The notes beneath the pieces are model-generated. The model did no database searches and was not told where the DNA came from. It saw only the letters and a list, made by a program, of their open reading frames with translations. Below are positions 1-8,339 of a stretch of 64,000 nt of DNA, one piece after another (within the stretch, counting starts at the first letter, position 1; the number at the start of each line of letters is the position of its first letter). The stretch comes from an uncultured Mediterraneibacter sp. (GTDB lineage Bacteria; Bacillota; Clostridia; Lachnospirales; Lachnospiraceae): assembly GCF_934309415.1 (NCBI RefSeq), contig NZ_CAKRDI010000002.1, positions 122,656 through 186,655 of the forward strand, in the 5' to 3' direction. The translations under genes were made by a program, and so were the position numbers.

Positions 1-544
1 CCGATGTTACATTGTCATTGATCAATACATAATCGTACTGATTCGCACAGGCAATATCTTCTTCTGCCATATCCATCAATTGTGCAATCTCTTCTTCACT
101 GTACAGTCCTGTGCCTTCCAGACGTTCTTTCAGTTCCGTCCAGGACGGCGGAAGAATAAAAATCAGTGTTGCATCCGGACAGAGTGTACGAATCTTCATT
201 GCACTGGTCGGATCCACATCTAGAATTACATTTTTTCCTTTTGCTCTCGCTTCCTCAACACCTTTTTTCGTTGTTCCGCATCCATAATTTCCAACATAAT
301 GGTATTCCAACATCTCTCCTGTACGGATCATTCGTTCGAATTCTGCCACAGATACAAACCAGTATTCTTCACCGTCTACTTCATCCTTCTTCTGCTCTCT
401 TGTAGTCACCGGAATACTGATACATGCTCTTTCATGATCTTTTAAATATTCCTGTAATACTGTTCTTTTTCCCGTTCCTGCAGGGCCTGAAACAACAACC
501 AGTTGCCCATCCTCGGCTATTTTGTCTAAATATTCTTTTTTCAT
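1..544 (-). CDS. Guanylate kinase paralogue, 3' end cut by window edge
   Basis: Guanylate kinases transfer phosphate from ATP to GMP in the cytoplasm. I translated this frame directly: it starts at the ATG complementary to 542-544, behind an AAAGGGA ribosome site, and stays open to base 1 (about 181 codons; the family is about 200). Residues 19-28 form a P-loop (SGPAGTGKRT). The GMP-binding TTR motif, the EVDGEEYWFVS stretch and the YHYVGNYGCGT segment follow. Two positions are atypical: the P-loop reads KRT instead of K(G/S)T, and the usual EIDVQGA motif is DVDPTSA. This looks like a divergent second copy rather than the housekeeping gmk. It is divergent from the Crp/Fnr gene at 905. Identity is good; status as a functional GMP kinase is inferred. 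Confidence 0.8.
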   Translation of the reverse strand, partial: MKKEYLDKIAEDGQLVVVSGPAGTGKRTVLQEYLKDHERACISIPVTTREQKKDEVDGEEYWFVSVAEFERMIRTGEMLEYHYVGNYGCGTTKKGVEEARAKGKNVILDVDPTSAMKIRTLCPDATLIFILPPSWTELKERLEGTGLYSEEEIAQLMDMAEEDIACANQYDYVLINDNVTS

Positions 545-586
545 CCGTTCAATTTCCCTTTCTTTTCAGAATTGTATGTGATTTGA

Positions 587-616
587 ATTATAATGTCTGA
601 TAATAGTTAAAGTCAA
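587..616 (-). promoter_or_regulatory. Sigma-A-type promoter of the guanylate kinase gene
   Basis: On the minus strand TTGACT (611-616) and TATAAT (587-592) are separated by 18 bp, about 40 bp upstream of the start codon. The surrounding sequence to about 800 is very AT-rich and contains no open frame. Confidence 0.65.
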
Positions 617-809
617 TAATAATTATTATTTTAACAATCTTATATTTGTTTATTTTATCTGTTTTTTATAAATATTTTTCAAAATAATGTGTGCATTTTT
701 ACTTTATTTATGTTACAATAGCAAAATCTTTTGACTATTTTATACAATTCGCTCTTTTTGATTATCCGAGTATTAAAAGTCAAAAAAGGTGCGCAAAAAC
801 CATATCCTG

Positions 810-873
810 ATTCGTTGAATTCCAGCCTTTTTCAATGCATTGACCGAGTTATTGCTTTTGAAATTCAACGAAT
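810..873. promoter_or_regulatory. Perfect 12-bp inverted repeat upstream of the Crp/Fnr gene
   Basis: ATTCGTTGAATT (810-821) and its exact complement AATTCAACGAAT (862-873) flank a 40-bp spacer. The right arm ends 31 bp before the start codon at 905. Paired, widely spaced arms between divergent genes suggest two half-operators or a leader hairpin. Which protein binds is unknown; autoregulation by the adjacent regulator is only an inference. Confidence 0.5.
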
Positions 874-904
874 AAAATGATCAAATGAAAAGGTAGGAAA
901 TATT

Positions 905-1594
905 ATGAATTGGAAAATCATCGAACACGCAAGAATGTTTGAACACTTTCAGGCAGAACAGATTAAAGAAATTTTTCAACAATTAAAACCGGCTTCTTCT
1001 ATACTGAAAAAAGGAAATTTACTGATTTCAGACGGAGAATTCGTTAATTTTTTTGCAATTGTTGAAGAAGGAGAACTGATTGCCACTAAATTATACAGTG
1101 ACGGACGGCAAAGCCTGATGGCCAAATATACCCCTTCTTTTATTGCCGGAGTAGATATTGCCGCAACCAAAAAGAAAGTCAGCACTTACTACATTACTGC
1201 TTCCAAAGAAAGCAAAGTTCATATCATCCCTTACGATTCTGTTGCAAAACCAGGACTGCTTAAAGAAACAGACCGACTTGTGATTATGGAAAATATCCTT
1301 GCATTGATTGCCGGTGAAAATCTTAAAAAAATGGCTCAGATTGAAATCATTTCAAGAAAAGGACTACGCGACCGTATTCTTACATTTCTTTCGATCCAGA
1401 GAAGTTTTTACGGATCTGATCAGTTTGAGATTCCTTTTAACCGTGAAGAACTTGCAGATTATCTCTGCGTGAACCGCAGTGCGCTCTCGCATGAACTGAA
1501 ACTGATGGAAAAAGATTCTCTGATCACCTGCAGGAAAAATAAATTTCAGATTCTGGAAGCCGAACTTTATGACCGTGGGAATATTCATTTTTAG
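905..1594 (+). CDS. Crp/Fnr-family transcriptional regulator
   Basis: A 229-residue regulator of normal family length. Residues about 12-115 form the cupin-like effector domain (the FFAIVEEGELIATKLYSDGRQ strand region). A dimerisation helix follows, then a winged helix with a helix-turn-helix at about 179-203 (EELADYLCVNRSALSHEL). No cysteine cluster typical of an FeS-type Fnr is visible, so the effector cannot be named. The ribosome site is AGGTAGG 8 bp before the ATG. An iron alcohol dehydrogenase lies downstream and hcp about 10 kb away. Clostridial hcp is often controlled by a Crp/Fnr protein (HcpR), so an HcpR-like role is possible but unproven. Confidence 0.85.
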   Translation: MNWKIIEHARMFEHFQAEQIKEIFQQLKPASSILKKGNLLISDGEFVNFFAIVEEGELIATKLYSDGRQSLMAKYTPSFIAGVDIAATKKKVSTYYITASKESKVHIIPYDSVAKPGLLKETDRLVIMENILALIAGENLKKMAQIEIISRKGLRDRILTFLSIQRSFYGSDQFEIPFNREELADYLCVNRSALSHELKLMEKDSLITCRKNKFQILEAELYDRGNIHF

Positions 1595-1767
1595 TATGAT
1601 TGAACTGCTCTTCTATTTATTCACAGATTTAATTTTCTGTTTTTTTATTTTTTTAGATTAAGTTGTTCAGCCAACTTATTTTTGTATTTCATTTTGTGTA
1701 TACTCCAAGCATCAAGTCTGTGGCCGGACCTTTTATCCACTGCTGTTTTACAGGATACCCATATATC

Positions 1768-1806
1768 AACTCTTATTTTTCTTGCCATTTTAAGAGTTTT
1801 ATTTTT
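1768..1806 (+). terminator. Rho-independent terminator of the Crp/Fnr gene
   Basis: AACTCTTA (1768-1775) pairs with TAAGAGTT (1791-1798) and is followed by TTATTTTTT. It is nested between GTGGCCGG (1720-1727) and CCGGCCAC (1809-1816), a second, wider inverted repeat of unknown role. Confidence 0.6.
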
Positions 1807-1823
1807 TACCGGCCACTTTATAA

Positions 1824-1856
1824 GTTACTGTTCACAGGTAACCTGTAACCAGTAAC
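1824..1856 (+). repeat. Short hairpin-1 copy of the dispersed repeat family
   Basis: A 33-bp copy running GTTACTGTT, CA, CAGG, TAA, CCTG, TA, ACCAGTAAC. The inner stem is CAGG/CCTG rather than the CAGC/GCTG of full-length copies. It lies about 50 bp before the alcohol dehydrogenase start. See the full copy at 61311-61453. Confidence 0.8.
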
Positions 1857-1906
1857 CTTTATAAAACGTTGATAAAAATTTTTACACACGAAAGGAACGT
1901 ATACTT

Positions 1907-3058
1907 ATGGCGACAACTTATTATTTCTTACCTACACGGAATTTGTTTGGAGAAGGCTCTGTACAGGAAGCAGGAGAACTCATGCTGAGTCTTGGCGGAA
2001 AGAAATCTCTGATTGTAACCGATGCATATCTTGCAAAAAGTGGAATGGCTGACCAGATTCAGAATATTCTGACAACCGCCGGCGTAGAAAGTGTTGTATT
2101 CGGCGGTGCCGAGCCCAATCCAAAAGATATAAATGTAAAAGATGGACTGAAAGTTTTTGAAGAAAATCACTGTGATTCTATTATTTCTCTTGGCGGCGGT
2201 TCTTCCCATGACTGCGCGAAGGGAATCGGCATTGTGGCATCAAATGGTGGCGATATCCGTGACTATGAAGGCGTTGATAAATCCACAAAACCCATGTGTC
2301 CTATGATTGCAATCAATACAACAGCAGGTACAGCCTCTGAAATCACTCGATTCTGTATTATCACGGATACGGATCGTCATGTAAAGATGGCAATCGTTGA
2401 CTGGCGTGTAACACCACAGATTGCAATCAATGATCCGAAGCTTATGGTTGGCATGCCGCCTTCACTGACCGCTGCCACCGGTATGGATGCTCTGACTCAT
2501 GCCATTGAAGCTTACGTCTCAACCGATGCAAATCCACTAACCGATGCTGCCGCACAGATGGCCATCACAATGATCACACAGTACCTTCCAAAGGCTGTTG
2601 CCAACGGTGCTTATATGAAAGCCAGAGATAAGATGGCTTACGGACAGTATCTCGCAGGAATTGCTTTCAACAACGCATCTCTTGGATATGTACATGCAAT
2701 GGCTCACCAGCTTGGTGGTTTTTACAATCTTCCGCATGGTGTATGTAATGCAATCCTTCTTCCTCATGTAGAAGAATTTAACTTAATTGGAAATGCAAAC
2801 CGTTTCCGCAATATTGCAAAAGCAATGGGAGAAAATGTTGACGGCCTTTCCACAATGGACGCTGCCAGAAAGGCAATCTCTGCAATTCGCCAGCTCAGTC
2901 AGCAGGTGGGAATTCCATCTTGTCTGAGAGAGTTGGGTGTAAAGGAAGAAGACTTTGAAATTATGGCCGAAAATGCGATGAAAGATGTCTGCCAGCTTAC
3001 AAACCCAAGAAAAGCAACCAAAGAACAGATTGTCGGAATATTTAAAGCGGCTTATTGA
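1907..3058 (+). CDS. Iron-containing alcohol dehydrogenase (group III)
   Basis: NAD(P)-dependent reduction of aldehydes to alcohols, a cytosolic step that reoxidises NADH in fermentation. The 383-residue protein has the usual length. The dinucleotide motif GGGSSHD is at 96-102. The metal ligands are recognisable as Asp194 and His198 ([10 protein letters not shown]), His263 ([12 protein letters not shown]) and His277 ([13 protein letters not shown]). It resembles the 1,3-propanediol / butanol / lactaldehyde dehydrogenase branch; substrate cannot be assigned from sequence. The start is supported by AAAGGAACG upstream. It is monocistronic: the Crp/Fnr terminator precedes it and a strong terminator follows. 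Confidence 0.92.
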   Translation: MATTYYFLPTRNLFGEGSVQEAGELMLSLGGKKSLIVTDAYLAKSGMADQIQNILTTAGVESVVFGGAEPNPKDINVKDGLKVFEENHCDSIISLGGGSSHDCAKGIGIVASNGGDIRDYEGVDKSTKPMCPMIAINTTAGTASEITRFCIITDTDRHVKMAIVDWRVTPQIAINDPKLMVGMPPSLTAATGMDALTHAIEAYVSTDANPLTDAAAQMAITMITQYLPKAVANGAYMKARDKMAYGQYLAGIAFNNASLGYVHAMAHQLGGFYNLPHGVCNAILLPHVEEFNLIGNANRFRNIAKAMGENVDGLSTMDAARKAISAIRQLSQQVGIPSCLRELGVKEEDFEIMAENAMKDVCQLTNPRKATKEQIVGIFKAAY

Positions 3059-3079
3059 CAAATAGATAAAAGTATAAAA

Positions 3080-3110
3080 AATCCTGAAAACAAACGTTTT
3101 CAGGATTTTC
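3080..3110. terminator. Bidirectional terminator after the alcohol dehydrogenase
   Basis: AATCCTGAAAAC (3080-3091) pairs perfectly with GTTTTCAGGATT (3096-3107) around a 4-base loop. A-rich and T-rich flanks serve both the dehydrogenase (+) and the tRNA pair (-). Confidence 0.85.
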
Positions 3111-3113
3111 TAG

Positions 3114-3185
3114 AGGCGCAGACCGGATTTGAACCGGTGCATCAGGGTGTTGCAGACCCACGCCTTACCGCTTGGCTACTGCGCC
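3114..3185 (-). tRNA. tRNA-Cys (GCA)
   Basis: Acceptor GGCGCAG/CTGCGCC, T-arm ACCGG-TTCAAAT-CCGGT, anticodon loop CTGCAAC giving anticodon GCA. CCA is not encoded. It is probably co-transcribed with the tRNA-Glu 45 bp upstream on the same strand. Confidence 0.93.
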
Positions 3186-3229
3186 ACAATTTAAAATTGT
3201 AATTTACATGTCGCTTTGCTTCATGTAAG

Positions 3230-3301
3230 TGACCCCGACGGGAATCGAACCCGTGTTACCGCCGTGAAAGGGCGATGTCTTAACCGCTTGACCACGGGGC
3301 C
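3230..3301 (-). tRNA. tRNA-Glu (TTC)
   Basis: Acceptor GGCCCCG pairs with CGGGGTC (one G-T). The anticodon stem-loop is CGCCC-TTTCACG-GCGG with anticodon TTC, and the T-arm is ACGGG-TTCGATT-CCCGT. CCA is not encoded. Confidence 0.93.
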
Positions 3302-3404
3302 ATAATCAGTCATTCGTCTTGCGTGACCGTTTTATATATTATCATATTCAAATGATAAATGCAAGAGGTTTTTTTATTTTTTCTATATTTTTTATTGGTT
3401 ACTG

Positions 3405-3478
3405 GTTACTGTTCACTTCCATGTCAATCACTCCGCTGATTGCATGAGGATACATGCTTTTGTCTGAATGCATCTCGC
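3405..3478 (-). repeat. Truncated reverse copy of the dispersed repeat
   Basis: Reading on the plus strand it starts with the terminal repeat GTTACTGTTCAC, then hairpin 3 (ATGTCAATCA ... TGATTGCAT), the linker, and only the first bases of hairpin 2 (CTGAATGCATCTCGC). Hairpin 1 is missing. Confidence 0.7.
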
Positions 3479-3558
3479 ATTTAAAATTGTCTTTGATATC
3501 CATCACTTTTATATTATCACTTCTGCGTCTGTATATTAAAAAAGCAATCTTCAAACAA

Positions 3559-3611
3559 ACACCTTCAAATTTAAACTAACCGCAAAGCGTTACTTTCAAA
3601 CTTGAAGGTGT
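3559..3611 (-). terminator. Terminator downstream of the lipoprotein gene
   Basis: Perfect 10-bp arms ACACCTTCAA (3559-3568) and TTGAAGGTGT (3602-3611) lie 57 bp beyond the lipoprotein stop codon, followed by TTTGTTTG on the minus strand. The 33-nt loop is long for a terminator. Confidence 0.5.
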
Positions 3612-3667
3612 ATGTTTCTTATTTTTTTAATAAAATCTGACTGTTTCCTGTCTCACAGTCAAGTCAT

Positions 3668-5323
3668 CTATTTCTCTACTTCAAAGTGATCCAGACTCAT
3701 GGTCGTAATCTTTCCGGTTGAACTGTCAGTATCAATCTCACATCCATTGTAATGACTTTCTCCTGTATACCAGTAATACAGATTTACCAGATCTCCTTCT
3801 GATGTGTCATTCGGCTTTCCATAAATCTCAGATACTTTCTCCAGTTTATCGCCGATCTGAACCTCTCCTGGGAACAATACTTTCAGGCTATCATTTTTGA
3901 TCGCATATTTCTCCACAGTAATTCCTGCAATCAGACAATCTTTCGCCTGGGCATCATCCTCCCCGCTGTTCAGCAGATCTGCCATAATCTCATTTCCATC
4001 GTCATCTTTAAACCAGGTCATCTGATATTCTCCCGGATGAATCTCATAATCTTCCGGGGTATATGTGCTGTCCATCTCCAGTCCTGCTGCCTTTAAATCT
4101 GAAACTGTACACGGCAGAGTCACTACTTTATCATTGACCTGCACTGTATAACTGTCCCAGTTTTCTCCCAGCTTTTTGCTCTGCTCTGCCTTACCTGCAA
4201 ACTCTGTTTTTTCCTGACTGTCAGAAACTTCCGTCTGATCTTTTACGTCAGCTCCGCTTTCTTCCGCATCATCAATTCCAGTCTCTGTCTCATCTTTTTC
4301 CTCATCTTCTGCCGAAGAATCCTCTGAATCTTTTCCTGTATTTGAAGATCCCGGAAGTCCGAAGAAAGAAGACAGCGTATCACCTCCGTCAATTGCTGAT
4401 GCAGCACCTTTCGGTAATTTTATCGATTTCAGACTGTCATACTCAAGGAATGTCATTGTCAGGCTGCACTTTGTTGTATCCGTATCTCCGGTGCCTTTCT
4501 GCGCCAGCACCTCTGTCAGATCTATGGTAATCTTTGCCGGTAAAATGCTGTCACGGTAAACGTCAATCGTGCACGGAATGCTGATTCCCTGTGAGACACT
4601 TGTTCCATTCTCTGCACCATCCCCCGTTGTCGCATCTGTCTGCGTTTCATCTGTCACATCAGAGGTTTCATCCGAATTATTCTCTTCACTGTCTTCGGCA
4701 CTTTTGTTCTCAGTCACCCCCAGAAGATCACCAGTCTCATTTCCTGAGATTGCTCCTATAATTCCTCCGAAATATTCCTGATACGCTGACAGGTTCAACG
4801 TTCCATTCATTTCAAAGCATTCTTTATTATTTACACTCGGCAGTTCTCTGGATACTTCAAAACTGGAAGACACCATACGCATTGCAGAAAATAAATTTTC
4901 AAGAGTTTCTCTGGATATTGCATCAGATGAAGTCTCCTGACTCATCTTAAACCAGATATTCTGCAATTTATAATACATAACATACTGATCATCTTCTTTG
5001 ATTCTGTAGATTTCTGTCTGCATACTCACATCAGAATCACCTGTTACCGTTCTGACCTGCCCGGTACTGTGTATCTCACCGGAATCAAGCAGCATCTCTA
5101 CATCCATATTGGCTGTCTGTTTCGTCTCTGTTGAACCTGTTGTTGTATCTAATTCAATGATCTGATTGCTCAGTATAGAATTCGTCACTGCAAGATTACG
5201 CCCCATATCACGGAACAGATTCTCCGGAGTTGCCCTTGTTCCTCGTCCGCATCCTCCAAGCAACCCTGCTGTCAGCGTCAATACAATTCCTGCTGCAAGC
5301 CATCGTTTCCAGTTCTTTTTCAT
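3668..5323 (-). CDS. Large acidic surface lipoprotein, function unknown
   Basis: I choose the start at 5323 (551 residues) because GGAG sits 6 bp before it, whereas the longer frame to 5359 has no ribosome site. The N-terminus is a lipoprotein signal with lipobox L-L-G-G-C, so the protein is expected to be lipid-anchored outside the membrane. A first domain (about 45-195) rich in beta-strand patterns resembles LolA/LppX-like folds of Firmicute lipoproteins. Two acidic Ser/Thr/Asp/Glu linkers follow (about 200-235 and 320-380). A C-terminal module (about 390-551) contains the phrases LPCTVSDLKAAG and GDKLEKVSEIYGKPND seen in other Lachnospiraceae lipoproteins. It is monocistronic. I cannot assign a function. 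Confidence 0.85.
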   Translation of the reverse strand: MKKNWKRWLAAGIVLTLTAGLLGGCGRGTRATPENLFRDMGRNLAVTNSILSNQIIELDTTTGSTETKQTANMDVEMLLDSGEIHSTGQVRTVTGDSDVSMQTEIYRIKEDDQYVMYYKLQNIWFKMSQETSSDAISRETLENLFSAMRMVSSSFEVSRELPSVNNKECFEMNGTLNLSAYQEYFGGIIGAISGNETGDLLGVTENKSAEDSEENNSDETSDVTDETQTDATTGDGAENGTSVSQGISIPCTIDVYRDSILPAKITIDLTEVLAQKGTGDTDTTKCSLTMTFLEYDSLKSIKLPKGAASAIDGGDTLSSFFGLPGSSNTGKDSEDSSAEDEEKDETETGIDDAEESGADVKDQTEVSDSQEKTEFAGKAEQSKKLGENWDSYTVQVNDKVVTLPCTVSDLKAAGLEMDSTYTPEDYEIHPGEYQMTWFKDDDGNEIMADLLNSGEDDAQAKDCLIAGITVEKYAIKNDSLKVLFPGEVQIGDKLEKVSEIYGKPNDTSEGDLVNLYYWYTGESHYNGCEIDTDSSTGKITTMSLDHFEVEK

Positions 5324-5484
5324 ATAAATCTCCATTCTACCGCCAGTTTCTGACTGCATATACTAATTCTTTTCTATAGGTCAACTATCAAGTATACAGT
5401 ATAGCATTTATCTTCTTTTATTTAAAATGAAAGTTAAATAAATTTTATCCATTTTACAGATAAAAATGCAATTGGAATGAAAAC

Positions 5485-5546
5485 ACAACAAAAGAGCAAA
5501 GAAGAATTTTATCCTGTGCCGGATTCTTCCCTGCTCTTTTTGTTGT
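5485..5546 (-). terminator. Terminator of the pilus operon
   Basis: Long hairpin: an arm spanning 5485-5507 (AACAAAAGAGCA, GAAGAAT) pairs with 5523-5546 (ATTCTTC, TGCTCTTTTTGTT). It lies about 50 bp past the last pilus gene and ends in a T-rich run on the minus strand. Confidence 0.75.
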
Positions 5547-5594
5547 TCTGTTTAATTCAGTATTGCTCGTTCTGCTAATAATCAAAAAAATAAC

Positions 5595-6251
5595 TTACTT
5601 CGTTTTTCTTCTGACATTCCAGGTCCCTGCTCCGAACACTCCCGCTGCCGCCAGCGCCAAAAGCAGATACTTTTCTATTTGCTGCGAATCTCCTGTTTTT
5701 ATAATCGATTTTACAGTCTTTTTTACTGTTGGAGTTGGCGTGGGCGTGGGTGTCTCTTCTTTTGCCGGAGTTTCATCATTGATCCATTGGTTTGAAAACA
5801 AAATCTGTCCCTGTTTCTGATCTTCTCCCTCTCTGGATGTCCAAACTTCCGCCGCCAGCTCATCATTGGCATCCCATACAATACGCACTGTCACATCATA
5901 AACATTTTTATCATAGACAAGGTCTTCTTTATTTTCTGTCTGCTGATAAACCTGATATTCATAATCTCCCGGCTGTGTATATATAATCGGGCCGAAAACT
6001 CCGCTCCCCGTTCCACGGATCTGTAAACTACTTACAGCCGGTAGCGGAACGTTCTCTCCTCTCAGTGAAACTGTAAATTCAAGCATATCCTTCGTCTGAT
6101 CCACTGTTCCTGTCAATTCTGTCTGTACCGGAATGGAGACCTCACACGACGATTCATAACTTGCTTCTGCTGCCTTTGCTGACTGCGGCATCAGGAACAC
6201 CATTCCTGAAAGCGCAAGTACCGCACCTATATACTGGATTCTCTGTCTCAT
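5595..6251 (-). CDS. FctB-like minor / wall-anchor pilin
   Basis: 218 residues: signal peptide (1-28, cleavage near AKAAEA), one Ig-like pilin domain of the streptococcal isopeptide-linkage type (about 35-150, with the YTQPGDYEYQVYQ strand), then a Pro-Thr stalk (TPTPTPTP, about 165-176). Next come a sortase motif IKTGD, a hydrophobic segment and an RRKTK tail. A proline-rich stalk before the sorting signal is typical of basal pilins that attach the shaft to peptidoglycan. AAAGGAGGG precedes the ATG. It is last in the five-gene operon, 184 bp after the sortase gene. Basal-pilin role is inferred from size, stalk and position. Confidence 0.82.
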   Translation of the reverse strand: MRQRIQYIGAVLALSGMVFLMPQSAKAAEASYESSCEVSIPVQTELTGTVDQTKDMLEFTVSLRGENVPLPAVSSLQIRGTGSGVFGPIIYTQPGDYEYQVYQQTENKEDLVYDKNVYDVTVRIVWDANDELAAEVWTSREGEDQKQGQILFSNQWINDETPAKEETPTPTPTPTVKKTVKSIIKTGDSQQIEKYLLLALAAAGVFGAGTWNVRRKTK

Positions 6252-6435
6252 CTATATGCTTCCCTCCTTTCCCTGTCCTCGTTTTTCTTTCTTCTGATCG
6301 CCTGCTGAATCTTGCATCTCTACTGACTTTATTTCGCACAAAATCACTGCTGTTTTTTCTCTCTTTTATTACAGTTTTCCTGTCACTTATTTATGCACCT
6401 GATCATCAGCTCTTATATCTATATCCAATCATAAA

Positions 6436-7251
6436 TCAGTCCACATCATCCAACTTACCAAATAATAAAATCCGTCCATTTGAATCTGCTTCTGCACAGG
6501 TAGAGAATCCGACAATCTGATCTTTTTCATCTACTTCAATCTCACGATATTGCACTGCTTTGTCTTTCACATATTTCAGAAATATTTTCATCGTTTCCGG
6601 TGTCTGTGCATATGGACTGTATATCTGACTGTCTGATGCAGAAGCTTTGATACATGCAAAAAACGTAATCTTTCTGTCGCTGTCATCCGGCAGATACAAC
6701 GTTCCCGTCTTATGATCTTTAAAATATTTTTTAGAACAGAATTCCGCCACATCTCCGAACATTGCTCCATTACTCATATGATGCCCATAGATCAGATTAT
6801 AACTGTCTGAAAAATCCGGGTGATTTTGTGAATCAAGAAAAATAGCTCCCGAATAAGCAAAATTTCCATACACATCTTTATTAATATATTCCATATCTGT
6901 TTTCCCCTGCACAACCGGATAATCAATGTTCGTATCATCCACAGTCAGCCAGGCACATACATCTGGATTTATTTTCTGTAATTCCTGCAGTGTGGGGCTG
7001 TTCTCTTCCCCACCTGCAGGTTTATATTCCATCAGCTCCTGATCTGAAAACGCATTGTGATATATCTGATATGTATCCCAGAGGGAATAACCACCATACA
7101 GCAACATCGCCAGGATCAGCAGTGCCGCCAGAATCTCCAGAACTCGATTTCCTGTTCTTGCAACTTTAAATGCAATCCACAGTCTCTTTGATGCTCTTTT
7201 TGGTTCTTTTTCAAATCTTTCGGATTCGATTATCTTTTCAGCATATTCCAT
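6436..7251 (-). CDS. Class B sortase, pilus polymerising type
   Basis: A membrane transpeptidase that cleaves sorting motifs and joins pilin subunits. The 271-residue protein has a cytoplasmic N-terminus, a membrane anchor at about 37-56 and an extracellular catalytic domain. The catalytic triad is visible: His157 in YGHHM, Cys252 in FSTC and Arg260 in SNGRIL. The spacing of class B enzymes (long helix between strands 6 and 7) is present. It starts 3 bp after the major pilin stop codon, so the two are translationally linked. Class B sortases that build pili are known from Streptococcus pyogenes FCT loci, whose gene order this operon matches. Confidence 0.93.
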   Translation of the reverse strand: MEYAEKIIESERFEKEPKRASKRLWIAFKVARTGNRVLEILAALLILAMLLYGGYSLWDTYQIYHNAFSDQELMEYKPAGGEENSPTLQELQKINPDVCAWLTVDDTNIDYPVVQGKTDMEYINKDVYGNFAYSGAIFLDSQNHPDFSDSYNLIYGHHMSNGAMFGDVAEFCSKKYFKDHKTGTLYLPDDSDRKITFFACIKASASDSQIYSPYAQTPETMKIFLKYVKDKAVQYREIEVDEKDQIVGFSTCAEADSNGRILLFGKLDDVD

Positions 7252-7254
7252 CTT

Positions 7255-8310
7255 TTACTCTTCTCTTTTTTTACGGAAGAACAGAACACCTAATGCAGAT
7301 GCGGCTGCCATTACAAGTGCGTATGGTGTATAAGCTCGTGCGATTCCTGTCGGTGAAGTTGCGTTCTTGTTATTTTCAAATACTACGTTGTCATCTCCAT
7401 CTGCCACATCACCTTTGGCTGTCAGTACCTGACCATTGCCTGCAGTCTCTGTAGTGTCTGCTCCTGTGATCGTTGTTTTATAACCGGAACTCTTATAATC
7501 TGCCTCAGTTACTGTGTAAGTGTCATCCTCAGATAAACCGTAAATTTTTGCACTTTGTCCATGTTTCAGTGTGAATGTTTTTGATACACCTTCTGTCAGT
7601 GTCGCATATTTTTCACCATCAACTGTCATGTAGAAATATTCTCCGTCTGCATCACCGTCAATTGTCACTGTAAAGCTGAACTCTTTGTTATAATTTTTCT
7701 GATTTCCTGTAACAGTTTTTGTGATTGTAAGATCGTGAAGCTTTGTCTTATAATCGTTTGTGAACTCCAGATCTGCTTTATCACCGTCTTTTACAGATAC
7801 AACATGACCTGCATATAAATTTGTTCCGTCTTCATCTGCGTATACATACACATATACATCATAAGATTCCTGAGAATAAGTCACGCCCGGATGTGCCGGT
7901 GTCTGATTCTCAGTTACAACATAGTGATATACTCCAGGTTCTGCAAATTTGGAACTGTCAACATTCAGACTTCCGGTTCCTGTATATGATTCCTCTAATG
8001 TAACTCCATCAGAACTGAATGTAGCACCTGTTCCTGCTGTCAGACCGCCTGCTACACCTGCGTATACAACATTGCCTTCAAAATCATCCTGCGCTGCACC
8101 TGTTTCCACATGGAAAGTAAATGTTGTGGATGGTGCATAACTGTATCCGTCTGTTGTTACGGTCTTACCTACCGGTACGCTTGTGATATCTGTTTCACCA
8201 TCTCCTATGATCGGTGCTGCCCCTACATTGACTGCTGCCACTGAAACAATCATTGCGCTTGCCATTGCCATTGCTGATACACGTCCTGCTGTTCTCTTTT
8301 TCATATCCAT
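7255..8310 (-). CDS. FctA/Spy0128-like major pilin
   Basis: 351 residues as listed; AGAGG is better spaced for the internal ATG at 8304 (349 residues). Signal peptide to about 32; an FctA-type Ig domain (about 55-190) with the strand GVYHYVVTENQ that carries the isopeptide glutamate; and a second Ig domain (about 195-315) beginning KLHDLTITKTVTGNQ. A sorting signal follows: SPTGI, hydrophobic segment, FRKKREE. The motif is a P-T-G variant of LPXTG as in other class-B-sortase pilins. Lysines in the ITKTV and NKEFSF strands are candidates for polymerisation and intramolecular bonds. It would be the shaft subunit polymerised by the adjacent sortase. Confidence 0.9.
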   Translation of the reverse strand: MDMKKRTAGRVSAMAMASAMIVSVAAVNVGAAPIIGDGETDITSVPVGKTVTTDGYSYAPSTTFTFHVETGAAQDDFEGNVVYAGVAGGLTAGTGATFSSDGVTLEESYTGTGSLNVDSSKFAEPGVYHYVVTENQTPAHPGVTYSQESYDVYVYVYADEDGTNLYAGHVVSVKDGDKADLEFTNDYKTKLHDLTITKTVTGNQKNYNKEFSFTVTIDGDADGEYFYMTVDGEKYATLTEGVSKTFTLKHGQSAKIYGLSEDDTYTVTEADYKSSGYKTTITGADTTETAGNGQVLTAKGDVADGDDNVVFENNKNATSPTGIARAYTPYALVMAAASALGVLFFRKKREE

Positions 8311-8339
8311 TACCTCTTTCTTTCCTTTGCTTTTATGAT

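Noticed and set aside
6154..6520. Open frames opposite the sortase and FctB-like genes
   Set aside because: They lie opposite or out of frame with well-supported pilus genes, have no ribosome sites and show no recognisable protein pattern.
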